A DNA stretch of 64,000 bases, taken from contig NZ_JANYUY010000015.1 of the NCBI RefSeq assembly GCF_025060755.1, positions 1 to 64,000 of the forward strand. The letters are read 5' to 3'. This document shows, one piece after another, positions 1 through 8,655 of this stretch. The stretch's first letter is position 1, and every line of letters begins with the position of its first letter. This stretch comes from Paenibacillus doosanensis. GTDB lineage: Bacteria > Bacillota > Bacilli > Paenibacillales > NBRC-103111. A program made the translations under genes and the position numbers. The notes beneath the pieces are model-generated. The model was not told the DNA's origin. It worked only from the letters and a program-made list of their open reading frames with translations, and did not search any database.

Positions 1-1914
1 GGAGCCGGCGGCGGCGCGGGTTTTGCGCGTCCGCTTGGCTGCGCCTGCGGACGGGGCTTCGCCTTCGAAGGCCGTCTTGTCGGCCTTCGATTGCACGCGA
101 ACCTTATCGACGATCAGGTTCGTAAATTTCTTTACGTTGGCCATGAACGCCTCGTCCGAGGCCAACCCGCGGGCAATCTCATTGAGGCGGCGCTCCCAAT
201 GGCCGGTCATCTCGGGCGACGTCAGCAGATCGACGCCCGCCCCCCGGATCAGCTCCACCGCCGTGCGCCCCTTCTGCGTAATGACGATCCGCTTGCCCTG
301 CATGACGATGTAGCCGACCTGCTTCAGCCGCTCGATGACGGAAGCGCGCGTAGCCGGCGTGCCTAGACCCGAATCCTTCATCGCGTCGCGCAGCTCCTCG
401 TCCTCCACCTGCTTGCCTGCGCCTTCCATCGCCTTCAGCAGCGTGCCTTCAGTATACGCTTTAGGAGGCTGCGTCTCCTTCTCCTTGGCCGCCGTTTTGG
501 CGCACAGGACGCCTTCCTTGGCATTCAGACTGAACGGAGTGCTGATTTCTTCCTCCGGCTCCTCTTCACCTTCCTTATCCGTCTTGCTTTTGCGTTTGGC
601 CTGTTCCTTCTTCTGGTCTTCGTAGATCACCTTCCAGCCGAGGGACAGCAGCTGCTTGATCGTGCTTTTGAACGTTTCGCGCTCCACTTCCGTCAAGACC
701 GTATGGACCTTGTATTCCGCCGCCGGATAGAAGTGGGACAGGAATCTTCTCACTATCAAATCGTATACGTTCTGCTCGTCCGCGGACAAGCCGCCCGCCT
801 TTTTATGCGTCGGGAGAATCGCGTGATGGTCCTCGACCTTCGCCGGATTGCAAACCGCCCGATTGTTTTTGTGCACCAGCCGCTTGTCCGCCTGCTCCGC
901 CAAATCTCCGTATGAAGTCCCGCGCAGCTGATCCAAGGAACGATGCATTTCGGCGATGTTTTGCTCCGTCACATAGTTCGAATTCGTCCGCGGATAACTG
1001 ATCACCTTATGCTTCTCGTAGAGCGACTGGGCGATATCCAGCGTCTTCTTCGCCGAATAGCCGTATTTCGCGTTCGCTTCGCGCTGCAGCAGCGTCAGAT
1101 CGTACAGCCGGAACGGATACTCCTTCGTATCCTTCACCTCATAGCTGGCGATGACGCCCGGCTTGCCTTTCAGCTTGGCCGCAAGCGCGGCGGCCTTGTC
1201 GGGATCGATCAACCGCTCCCCTTGCCACAGGCCCTTGTATTCCGTCTCGCCTTGCCGGAATAGCGCCTCGACCTCGTAAAATTTGCTGGATCGAAACGCT
1301 TCGATCTCTTTCTGCCTGTCATACAAAATCGCCAGCACCGGCGTCTGAACGCGGCCTACGGAGAGCAGCTCGTTGTGCTTCGTCGTAAACGCCCGCGAGC
1401 CGTTCATCCCGATCAGCCAATCCGCTTCGCTGCGCGCCCTGGCCGCCTTGGTCAAATTATCGTATTCCGATCCTTCCTTCAGCTCGGCAAAGCCTCTGCG
1501 GATCGTCTCCGGGGTCAAGTCGGATATCCACAGCCGTTTAACCGGATGCCTCAGCTTCAAATGGCGCTGAATAAGCGAGAAAATATGCTGACCCTCTCGC
1601 CCGGCGTCGCAAGCATTGACAAGCTCTTTGCTGCGCTTGGCCAGCTCGGCGATCACCTTTAGCTGGTCCTTCGTCTTATAATTCGGAACCAGCTTGAACG
1701 TGCCCGGAATAATCGGCAAATCGTTGAAATTCCACTTTTTATATTTATCGTCATACGCATCCGGTTCCGCCAGCCCGATCAGATGCCCGATCGCCCATGT
1801 AATAATGTACTGCTCGCCCTCAATGTAAGTACGGTGATTTTTCGCCTTCGGATCGATGGCCGCGGCGATGTTTCTCCCCATATCGGGTTTTTCGGCAATG
1901 ATTAATGTTTTCAA
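1..1914 (-). CDS. topB: DNA topoisomerase III (type IA), 3'-truncated by window edge
   Basis: The gene encodes a type IA topoisomerase that cleaves one DNA strand through a 5'-phosphotyrosine to resolve recombination and replication intermediates. Translating the minus strand gives 638 residues with no stop. The protein opens with the TOPRIM motif MKTLIIAEKPDMG, followed by the acidic TOPRIM segment DAGREG near residue 103. The catalytic tyrosine is Y307 in SYPRTNSNY, and its codon is at 994-996. An acidic insert rich in Glu lies in the second half. I chose the TTG at 1912-1914 as start because AGGGAG lies about 9-10 nt upstream and no in-frame ATG precedes the TOPRIM strand. The C-terminus lies beyond base 1. 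A second, divergent topB paralogue is at 31400-33559. The family assignment is firm; which of the two is the housekeeping copy is not shown. Confidence 0.93.
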   Translation of the reverse strand, partial: MKTLIIAEKPDMGRNIAAAIDPKAKNHRTYIEGEQYIITWAIGHLIGLAEPDAYDDKYKKWNFNDLPIIPGTFKLVPNYKTKDQLKVIAELAKRSKELVNACDAGREGQHIFSLIQRHLKLRHPVKRLWISDLTPETIRRGFAELKEGSEYDNLTKAARARSEADWLIGMNGSRAFTTKHNELLSVGRVQTPVLAILYDRQKEIEAFRSSKFYEVEALFRQGETEYKGLWQGERLIDPDKAAALAAKLKGKPGVIASYEVKDTKEYPFRLYDLTLLQREANAKYGYSAKKTLDIAQSLYEKHKVISYPRTNSNYVTEQNIAEMHRSLDQLRGTSYGDLAEQADKRLVHKNNRAVCNPAKVEDHHAILPTHKKAGGLSADEQNVYDLIVRRFLSHFYPAAEYKVHTVLTEVERETFKSTIKQLLSLGWKVIYEDQKKEQAKRKSKTDKEGEEEPEEEISTPFSLNAKEGVLCAKTAAKEKETQPPKAYTEGTLLKAMEGAGKQVEDEELRDAMKDSGLGTPATRASVIERLKQVGYIVMQGKRIVITQKGRTAVELIRGAGVDLLTSPEMTGHWERRLNEIARGLASDEAFMANVKKFTNLIVDKVRVQSKADKTAFEGEAPSAGAAKRTRKTRAAAGS

Positions 1915-1966
1915 AAATATGTTCGCTCCCTACCGTGGACAATAGTTCCCATATTCGCCATGGTAA

Positions 1967-1996
1967 CGAAAAAATGACGATTTGTAAATCGTCATT
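1967..1996 (-). terminator. Rho-independent terminator of the yesM-like gene
   Basis: A perfect 11-bp inverted repeat (1973-1983 with 1986-1996) is separated by 2 nt. On the minus strand it is followed by six T residues. The histidine kinase stop codon lies inside the stem, so it ends the sugar-importer/YesNM operon. Confidence 0.8.
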
Positions 1997-3818
1997 GATC
2001 GCTTCTGCCCTGGGAAGACATTGGCATAAGCATGAATATTTTCGTACCTTCGCCCGCTTTGCTCTCGATTCGCAGGCCGTATTCCTCGCCGAACACCATC
2101 TGAATGCGGCGGTGCACATTGACGATTCCGATCCCTCCGGTAACCCGCTCCTTGCTGCCATGATCGTCGGTCAGACGGTAGGAGCTCAGCCTCTCGTTCA
2201 ACTCGGCCAGCTTGGCTTCGGGAATGCCCTCTCCGTTATCCTCGACGCTGACCCAGAAGATGCCGTCCTCCTCCCCGGCGTCGACCCGGATGTAATGATG
2301 AGGCTCCACCCCCTCGGGAAAGGCATGCTGGAAAATATTTTCCACCAGCGGCTGCAGCGTAAGCCGTACCATTTTGTGCAGCAAATACTTGGGCGGCACT
2401 GCGGCGTCGATTTCGAATTCATAATCGATCCGATGCCGGAGAATGACCATATACGTAAGCACATGCTTCAATTCATTGGCCACCGTAATCTCCTCAAGAT
2501 TCGTTTGCACCGAATAACGAAGCATATACGCCATCGCCTTGACGATTTCCGATATTTCGTCCGAATCCTTCAATGCCGCATAGCAGGCGATCGTCTCCAG
2601 CGTATTGTATAGAAAATGCGGGTTGATCTGCATCTGAAGCGATTGAAACTCGGCCTTTTGCCGCTCCAGCTGCGTCTCCCGATTCGTCAATTCCGCCTCG
2701 TACACCTGCTTCACCAGCTCCGACAGCCGCTTCACCATCAGGTTGTAGCTGAAGGTCAGCTCATCAATCTCGTCCTTGGGCTCATAATGATTCACCGGAA
2801 TCGTGACCCAGTTTCCTTTCTCCGTCTGCCTCATGCCGTTTTTGAGCACGCGGATCGGCCGGGTAATCGATAGGCCGAACCGCTGCGACAGCCATATGGC
2901 GAGGACGAGCGTCACCAGACCGATGGCGATCGTAGTCGTGCGGATGCTGGAAATCGGTTTTTTCAGCTGGTCCAGCGGCATGGACACGACCAGCGTCCAG
3001 CCCGAATAAGCGGATTTGCGGCTGACGAACGCCTGCTTCTTATTACCCTCGCCGCCTTCGAACATCTGCGCGTCGGAGGCGCCGATCTGCTCGCGCAGCT
3101 TGTCCGGCACCATCGTTCCGATCATCTCCCGCTGCGGATGGTACACGATTTCGCCGGATTCATCCATAATGAAGAAGTAGCCTTCCTCGCCGAGATCGAT
3201 GCCTCCCCACAGCGTCGACAGCTCCCTCGACTGTACCTCGAAAGCGAGAATGCCGTTAAAATTCGGCGACGACAGCCCCTTGATTTTCCGCGCCAGCGTG
3301 ATCACGCTATTTTTCCGCTCCGGCAGAATCGTCGTATTCAAAGCGCTGAGCAGCCCGTTATCTTTAGTGCGCTGCTTCAGCATCTGCAGCTGCTCATGCA
3401 CCTCGGGCGGGGAGAGCGGCTGGTCATATCCGCTGTTAAAGGCGAAGATCGCGTTTTCATTATAGCTGATAATATAGACGTTATTGATCTCTGGGTTGCT
3501 GATAAACAGCGGTTTAATTCCGTACGCCTTGATCGAAGAATAAAAGCTGTAATAGTCGTAGCCGTCGATCCGCGGCATATCGATAAATTGCTTTACATCC
3601 TGGTTGGACAGAAGCGAAGTCATGGCGCGATCGTAATTTTGCAAATACAGATCGGTTTGGTACATCGCGTTATTGACGATCTGCGACATATGACGTGCGC
3701 TTTGCTCGTCCAGCTCCTTGGATGCGCGGGTATACGTCACTACGCCTACGGAAGAGAGAGAGAGCACGATCACGATCAAAAAGTACGTGAGCAGCTTGCG
3801 CGACAAATTGCCCTTCAT
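1992..3818 (-). CDS. YesM-family sensor histidine kinase (sugar importer-linked)
   Basis: This is a membrane sensor kinase of the YesM/LytS type (608 aa), which autophosphorylates and passes phosphate to the YesN-like regulator encoded just upstream. An N-terminal transmembrane helix (about residues 10-28) is followed by an extracellular sensor region of about 250 residues. A second membrane helix (about 290-310), a HAMP linker and a His_kinase domain follow. The phospho-acceptor is H401 in INPHFLYNTLE, and the ATPase domain has an N box (LVENIFQHA) and G boxes (DNGEGIP, GIGIVNVHRRI). The start ATG overlaps the regulator stop by one base (TAATG), so the two are translationally coupled. In Paenibacillus and Bacillus such pairs control adjacent oligosaccharide ABC importers. 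That role is inferred here from position; the ligand is unknown. Confidence 0.92.
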   Translation of the reverse strand: MKGNLSRKLLTYFLIVIVLSLSSVGVVTYTRASKELDEQSARHMSQIVNNAMYQTDLYLQNYDRAMTSLLSNQDVKQFIDMPRIDGYDYYSFYSSIKAYGIKPLFISNPEINNVYIISYNENAIFAFNSGYDQPLSPPEVHEQLQMLKQRTKDNGLLSALNTTILPERKNSVITLARKIKGLSSPNFNGILAFEVQSRELSTLWGGIDLGEEGYFFIMDESGEIVYHPQREMIGTMVPDKLREQIGASDAQMFEGGEGNKKQAFVSRKSAYSGWTLVVSMPLDQLKKPISSIRTTTIAIGLVTLVLAIWLSQRFGLSITRPIRVLKNGMRQTEKGNWVTIPVNHYEPKDEIDELTFSYNLMVKRLSELVKQVYEAELTNRETQLERQKAEFQSLQMQINPHFLYNTLETIACYAALKDSDEISEIVKAMAYMLRYSVQTNLEEITVANELKHVLTYMVILRHRIDYEFEIDAAVPPKYLLHKMVRLTLQPLVENIFQHAFPEGVEPHHYIRVDAGEEDGIFWVSVEDNGEGIPEAKLAELNERLSSYRLTDDHGSKERVTGGIGIVNVHRRIQMVFGEEYGLRIESKAGEGTKIFMLMPMSSQGRSDQ

Positions 3819-4837
3819 TATTTAATCCCCAATATGCTGCGGTACTCGGAAGGCGAATAACCGGTCATTTTCTTAAACATTTTCGTAAAATGCGGGTAAT
3901 CCTCGTAGCCGACCTCCGCCGCAATATCGCTCATTTTCAGATGAGGGACGGCCATCAGCTTCTGCGCCAGCTCGATCCGCCTCTTAATCCGGTACTGTAC
4001 GAACGTCTCGCTTGTCATTTTCTTAAACAAAGAGCTGAAATATGTCGGCGTCAAACCGACCATATCCGCCACTTCCTCCAGCGTAATTTCCTGGGACAAA
4101 TGGTTGTCTATATACGATTTCGCCTCTTTCATCGGGTCCTTGTAGTTGCCGCTCCGCTTCACCGTCAGCTCGGCGGTCAGCTGTTTTAATTGACGGTCGA
4201 AGTCGGCGAAAGCCTCCTCCCGCGTAAGAAACCGTTCCTCCGATTTCTCAGGCGCAACCGTGATGGATTTGCGGGCCAGACGTTTGACCAGCATCGTAAT
4301 GCATTCCTTCAGCAGCTCCTTCAGCTGCGCTACGTTCAACTCCGAGGACAGGCAGTACTGCTTCCACTGCTCGGTAAGCCGCTCCACCTCTTCCAGATTG
4401 AGCATCCAAATCGCATGCTCCACCTGCTCGATCCAATCCTCGTACTTGGTCAGCGACAAAAACCCCTTTGTTTTGGCTTTCATCAGCGTCTCCAATATAT
4501 CGGCCACATCCGTTTTGGTAACGGGCTTGAGCAAATAATGCTTAACGCCGTAGGACATGCACTTTTGCGCGTATTCAAAATCGGAATAGCCGGATATAAC
4601 GACAATAGGGATGTGCGCATACTGCTCATGAAGCTGCTTGCACAGCTCCAGACCGTCCATCTTCGGCATTCTTATGTCCGTAAAGATAATGTCCGGAACT
4701 TGCTCCCGGATGATTTCCAAAGCTTGAACCCCATTGGTAGCCGTCTCGATGCCGGATAACGGAAGCTCGCACTGCTCCGCCATCTTAGCGAGACCCTTAC
4801 GAATAATCGGTTCGTCATCTACGATCAGTAATTGCAT
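3818..4837 (-). CDS. YesN-like AraC-type response regulator
   Basis: This is a DNA-binding response regulator (339 aa) acting with the downstream YesM-like kinase. The receiver domain covers about residues 1-120: MQLLIVDDEP supplies the acidic pocket, D54 in FTDIRMP is the phospho-acceptor, and K104 lies in LLKPV. A linker is followed by two AraC helix-turn-helix motifs near the C-terminus (LEEVADMVGLTPTYFSS and MSDIAAEVGYEDYPHF). I chose the ATG at 4835-4837 rather than the upstream ATG at 4915 because GGAGG lies 7-8 nt before it and the receiver fold begins there. The gene follows the solute-binding protein gene after a hairpin at 4870-4909, so its expression may be set below that of the transporter. 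Activation of the importer promoter at about 8500 is inferred. Confidence 0.92.
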   Translation of the reverse strand: MQLLIVDDEPIIRKGLAKMAEQCELPLSGIETATNGVQALEIIREQVPDIIFTDIRMPKMDGLELCKQLHEQYAHIPIVVISGYSDFEYAQKCMSYGVKHYLLKPVTKTDVADILETLMKAKTKGFLSLTKYEDWIEQVEHAIWMLNLEEVERLTEQWKQYCLSSELNVAQLKELLKECITMLVKRLARKSITVAPEKSEERFLTREEAFADFDRQLKQLTAELTVKRSGNYKDPMKEAKSYIDNHLSQEITLEEVADMVGLTPTYFSSLFKKMTSETFVQYRIKRRIELAQKLMAVPHLKMSDIAAEVGYEDYPHFTKMFKKMTGYSPSEYRSILGIK

Positions 4838-4869
4838 GCAGGAAATCCTCCTTCTCGCGAAAACGGGAA

Positions 4870-4909
4870 AAGCATCTACCCTTTTCGATGCCGATCCGGG
4901 TAGATGCTT
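4870..4909 (-). terminator. Intercistronic hairpin between binding protein and YesN-like gene
   Basis: A perfect 12-bp inverted repeat (4870-4881 with 4898-4909) with a 16-nt loop lies just after the solute-binding protein stop. A short T-rich stretch follows on the minus strand. It could partially terminate transcription or protect the upstream mRNA end, giving more transporter than regulator. Confidence 0.65.
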
Positions 4910-4914
4910 ATTCA

Positions 4915-6483
4915 TTATTGATTGTTAAAGAGAGATACGCCGTCTTTCTTATTATATCGTTCCGTAGCTTCTTTAATAATCTCGTTGCCGCCTTTGGACT
5001 TGTACTCTTCGATAACTTTCGGCCAATCGGAGATCGGCTCTTTGCCGTAAATCATTTTGACCATGTGATCGATGATCAGTTTAGGGCCTGTGTCGCCGAG
5101 CGGCGTCAAGTCAGGATATTTGGAGAATGCTTTCAGGTCCGGATAGAAGCCGATACCCGGAAGACCTTCTTTGGAAAGAATCGTATCGAACGCAGTCAAT
5201 GTATCTTTGCCGTCTTTGCTTTGCTCCAGCTGCAATTTGTTGTAGGTCGAGTCTTGTCCGACCCACAGCGTCGTGCGCCATCCTTCTTCTTCCGTTTCGG
5301 CTTTGTTCGTAGGCGATTTGTACTTGATTTGTCCGTTCTCCACCGTGTAGTTCTCGCCTTCAACGCCAAGGCTGAAAAATTTGGCCGCCTCGTCGGTTGT
5401 CATCCATTCGAAGTATTTCATGATGCCGGCCGCTTTATCTTTGTCTACGTTTTTGTTGATGTAGAACGTACGAACCATCGGGGAGTACAAGAAGTATCCG
5501 CCTTTGCCTTCAGGACCTTTAGGAGAAGGAATAACGTCCACTTTTGCATTCGCATCTACCGATTTAATGTTCGTTCTGAAGTTAGCCAAGCCTCCGCTGA
5601 CGTTAGCCGTCCACATGCCCGATTTTCCGGCGTTAATGTTTTTGCTGTAATCCGTCGAAGAGATCGTAGCGAAGTCTTTCGGGATCAAGCCTTCGTCATA
5701 CATCGTTTTATAGGTTTGCAGCGCTTTTTGCATATTCTCGACATCGAAGAACTTCGGCACCACCTGATCGCCCTGCACCTCGAACTGGTCCTTGTAAGGG
5801 AGCACGTCGAACGCGCCCAGGAACGTATCGGCGTATTTGAAATTTTCGCGCATTTGGAAAGGATTTTCTACGCCCAGCTTTTTGAACGCGCGCAGCACGT
5901 CCAAATATTCGTCGACGGTTTTCGGTACCGGCAGCCCCGTTTTCTCCAGCAAGTCGGTGCGGATGTACGTACCGCGGCGGGACGGGTTCGTCAAGTAGTC
6001 AGGAATGCCGTAAATTTTGCCGTTATACGTAACGGAATCCCATGCCGCTTTCGGCACCTTCTTCAGCAGCGTAGGCGCGTATTGTTTCAGCAGATCGTCG
6101 AGCGGTTGGAACACCCCGGCTTCTACGGAACCGGCCATATCTTTTCCTGTCGGCAAGTCAAGGCTCCCCAGAACGTCGGGAATGTCGTTGCCGGCGAACA
6201 GCACGCTCATCTTCTCTCTCTGAATCAGCCTAACATCCAGCTCCGTGTTGGTCAACTTATCCAGACGCTGAACCCACTTTTCTTTGCTCAGATCCGGTTG
6301 TTTTTGCCCGTAACCGTCGCCCGTCGTCGTCGGGAAGGAAATCGAGAATTTCAAAGGACCCGCAGGCGCTGCAGCCCCTCCGCCGCTTCCTTCCGCTTCC
6401 TTGGAACCCGATCCGCTCGAGCAGCCCGCAATGGAGCCGACCGCCAGAACAGATGCCATTACCAGGCTTACTGTTTTTTTCAT
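4915..6483 (-). CDS. Extracellular solute-binding lipoprotein of a carbohydrate ABC importer
   Basis: This is a lipid-anchored binding protein (522 aa) that delivers a sugar or oligosaccharide to the two permeases encoded upstream. The N-terminus is a lipoprotein signal: MKKTV, a hydrophobic core, then SIAGC with the lipidated cysteine at C21. A low-complexity Ser/Gly linker follows before the mature domain. The length and the sequence around DLTNPSRRGTYIRTDLL and YFEWMTTDEAAKFFSLG fit the LplA/YtcQ subgroup of family 1 binding proteins. The start ATG is preceded by GAAGGGG. The gene is third in the permease-permease-binding protein-YesN-YesM order, with no ATPase gene, as usual for importers that share MsmX-type ATPases. 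Substrate cannot be read from the sequence. Confidence 0.9.
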   Translation of the reverse strand: MKKTVSLVMASVLAVGSIAGCSSGSGSKEAEGSGGGAAAPAGPLKFSISFPTTTGDGYGQKQPDLSKEKWVQRLDKLTNTELDVRLIQREKMSVLFAGNDIPDVLGSLDLPTGKDMAGSVEAGVFQPLDDLLKQYAPTLLKKVPKAAWDSVTYNGKIYGIPDYLTNPSRRGTYIRTDLLEKTGLPVPKTVDEYLDVLRAFKKLGVENPFQMRENFKYADTFLGAFDVLPYKDQFEVQGDQVVPKFFDVENMQKALQTYKTMYDEGLIPKDFATISSTDYSKNINAGKSGMWTANVSGGLANFRTNIKSVDANAKVDVIPSPKGPEGKGGYFLYSPMVRTFYINKNVDKDKAAGIMKYFEWMTTDEAAKFFSLGVEGENYTVENGQIKYKSPTNKAETEEEGWRTTLWVGQDSTYNKLQLEQSKDGKDTLTAFDTILSKEGLPGIGFYPDLKAFSKYPDLTPLGDTGPKLIIDHMVKMIYGKEPISDWPKVIEEYKSKGGNEIIKEATERYNKKDGVSLFNNQ

Positions 6484-6596
6484 ATTACCCCTTCTCCCTT
6501 TAGAGTCTTGAAATCTGTTTGGTTGCGTTTACATTCGTATCATAACCTAACTGACCCTGAAGCAGAATTGCTAAAATTACGGAAGGTTGTGTTTTT

Positions 6597-7469
6597 TTAT
6601 GATTTAATCGAACCTACCAGCATCCCTTTAATAAAATGCTTTTGCAAGAACGGATAAACCAGCATGATCGGTATGGTTGCTACGACGATAACCGCCATTT
6701 TGAGCCCTTCGGGCGAAAGATCTATCGCCGAATCCAGCGCGGAGGAGTCGGAAGCCCCGAACTGATCCGTAATAATCATCTCGCGAAGCCGCACCTGCAG
6801 CGGAATTAACGACCGGGTGTTAATATAATAAATGGCCGCCGAATACGTGTTCCAGTTGGACACCGCATACATGATGCCCATCGTCGCCATCGCCGGCTTG
6901 GACAGCGGCAGCACGATTCTCCATAGCATTCCCATCTCGCCGCAGCCGTCGATCCGTGCGGAATCGAACAGCTCGTTCGGCAAATTCATAAAGAAGGACC
7001 GCATGACGAACAAATTATATGCGCTGATCGCCGTAGGAATCATAAGCACCCATAGCGTATCCAGCATTTTAATATTTTTGAGCAGCAGGTAGTTCGGAAT
7101 AAGCGGCGCATGGAAAATCAATGTAATGAGCACCATAATCAAAATGATTTTGCGACCGATATATTCCTGTCTCGACAAAGGATACGCCAGCGAAGCCGTT
7201 GCAATCAAATTGATCAGGGTACCGCCCACGGTAATGATCACGCTGTTCCGAAACGCAATCCAAATCGTCGGGTCGTTCAAAATGCTGGAGTAGTTCGCCG
7301 TCGTAAAGCTGACCGGCCAAAAGTAGACGAGCCCTTTATTAATCGCGATGCTGTTGCTGAACGATTGCGCGATCACGTGCAGCAGCGGCAGCACCATCGT
7401 TAATCCCAATAAAGTCAAAAATACGATGTTAATGACGTTAAATGTTTTTACACCTTTGCTGATAACCAT
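6597..7469 (-). CDS. Carbohydrate ABC transporter permease (YtcP/LplC type)
   Basis: This is an inner-membrane permease subunit (290 aa) of the binding-protein-dependent sugar importer. It has six predicted membrane helices, starting with VINIVFLTLLGLTMVLPLLHV. The cytoplasmic EAA-like loop (DSARIDGCGEMGMLWRIVLPL) contacts the ATPase. The C-terminal PFLQKHFIKGMLVGSIK is typical of this subfamily. The start is supported by GGAGGTG 6-7 nt upstream. It is cotranscribed with the second permease gene 29 nt upstream and the binding protein gene about 113 nt downstream. Family assignment is secure; the sugar is unknown. Confidence 0.93.
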   Translation of the reverse strand: MVISKGVKTFNVINIVFLTLLGLTMVLPLLHVIAQSFSNSIAINKGLVYFWPVSFTTANYSSILNDPTIWIAFRNSVIITVGGTLINLIATASLAYPLSRQEYIGRKIILIMVLITLIFHAPLIPNYLLLKNIKMLDTLWVLMIPTAISAYNLFVMRSFFMNLPNELFDSARIDGCGEMGMLWRIVLPLSKPAMATMGIMYAVSNWNTYSAAIYYINTRSLIPLQVRLREMIITDQFGASDSSALDSAIDLSPEGLKMAVIVVATIPIMLVYPFLQKHFIKGMLVGSIKS

Positions 7470-7498
7470 ATCGTTTCACCTCCATAGAACAGGCTCCT

Positions 7499-8455
7499 TT
7501 AATAGAGACCGTCTCCCGTAGCTTTTTTGCTGAACGTGTTGCCGATCACGATAAGCGCGAGACCGACAAGCGATTTGAACAATCCGATCGCGGTCGTATA
7601 GCTGTATTGGCGATCGACCAAACCTGCCCGGTATACGTAAGTATCCAGAATCTCCCCGTTCTCGCTATTCAGCGGGTTAAGGAAAATATAGACGCGCTCG
7701 AAGCCGAAATCGAGGAAGTTCCCCATATGGAGCAGCAGCAAAATCGTAATGGTCGGCAAAATCGTCGGCAGCGTGATCGAGAACGTCTGACGCCAGCGGC
7801 TCGCGCCGTCAATTTGCGCCGCTTCGTACAAATCCGGGTTAATCCCCGCGATAGCCGCCAAATAGATGATCGTTCCCCAACCGCTGTCTTTCCATACGCC
7901 CGATCCGATCAGGATCGTACGGATGTACGAATTATCGCCCAGGAAGTAGATCGGTTCGATGCCGAAGGTAGACAAAATTTGATTGACGAAGCCGGTTGTC
8001 GGAGACAACAGACCGACGACGATACCGCCGACGATAACCCAAGACAGAAAGTGCGGCATATATACAACCGTTTGGATAATCCGTTTATACGCCATAATCC
8101 GCAGCTCGTTAAGCAGCAGCGCCAGGATGATCGGCACCGGAAACGCAAATACCAGATCGTACAGACCGATCAATAACGTATTTTTCAAAATCGTAATAAA
8201 CTCCGTGTATTCAAACATGCGTTTGAAATTCGCGAGCCCTATCCACTCGCTTCCCGTTATCCCTTTAAAAATGTTGTAGTCTTGAAAGGCAATAACCGAG
8301 CCTAACAGCGGCACGTATTTGAACAACAGGAAGAAAATAATTCCTGGAACTGAAATAAGATACAAGGCAAAATATTTACGGATAAACGCCGTCTTGGCAT
8401 TGCCGGATTTAAAGTTTACTTGTACCCGATCAGAAGCTTGAATTTTGCTTGCCAT
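7499..8455 (-). CDS. Sugar ABC transporter permease (LplB type)
   Basis: This is an inner-membrane permease (318 aa) that pairs with the YtcP-like subunit to form the transport channel. A hydrophilic N-terminus precedes six membrane helices beginning at YLISVPGIIFFLLFKYVPL. The EAA loop (EAAQIDGASRWRQTFSITLP) is well conserved. It is the first gene of the importer operon, with AGGAGGGG 6-7 nt before the ATG and a promoter-like pair in the 200-nt gap shared with the divergent helicase gene. Homologues are called LplB after the B. subtilis protein, but the substrate in this organism is not indicated. Confidence 0.93.
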   Translation of the reverse strand: MASKIQASDRVQVNFKSGNAKTAFIRKYFALYLISVPGIIFFLLFKYVPLLGSVIAFQDYNIFKGITGSEWIGLANFKRMFEYTEFITILKNTLLIGLYDLVFAFPVPIILALLLNELRIMAYKRIIQTVVYMPHFLSWVIVGGIVVGLLSPTTGFVNQILSTFGIEPIYFLGDNSYIRTILIGSGVWKDSGWGTIIYLAAIAGINPDLYEAAQIDGASRWRQTFSITLPTILPTITILLLLHMGNFLDFGFERVYIFLNPLNSENGEILDTYVYRAGLVDRQYSYTTAIGLFKSLVGLALIVIGNTFSKKATGDGLY

Positions 8456-8498
8456 ACTACACCCCTCCTCTAGTTTTCGTGAAAGTTATTGTAACTAA

Positions 8499-8527
8499 AT
8501 TGTACTTGGCGGCCGCTTGTCCAACAA
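8499..8527 (-). promoter_or_regulatory. Sigma-A-like promoter of the sugar importer operon
   Basis: On the minus strand TTGTTG (8522-8527) and TACAAT (8499-8504) are separated by 17 nt. They lie 44 nt before the LplB-type start codon. Confidence 0.55.
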
Positions 8528-8570
8528 TGGACTGACTTGTAGTGAGTTGTGTTTTTTTACGTTTTCTCGC

Positions 8571-8604
8571 TTGGTTGCAATTTCCAAAGCAATTATGATA
8601 TAGT
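8571..8604 (+). promoter_or_regulatory. Sigma-A-like promoter of the helD-like gene
   Basis: TTGGTT (8571-8576) and TATGAT (8594-8599) are spaced by 17 nt. An alternative pair, TTGCAA (8575-8580) and TATAGT (8599-8604), has an 18-nt spacer. Both lead into the helD-like gene 52-57 nt downstream. Confidence 0.55.
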
Positions 8605-8655
8605 ATATCTCCTGTCTTTTAAAACTAGGGTTGGAACGAATGGAGGTTTATCGTC

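Noticed and set aside
4888-6657. 589-codon plus-strand open frame over the binding-protein gene
   Set aside because: It is antisense to a gene with clear lipoprotein and family features, lacks a ribosome site and has an Arg/Phe-rich mirror composition.
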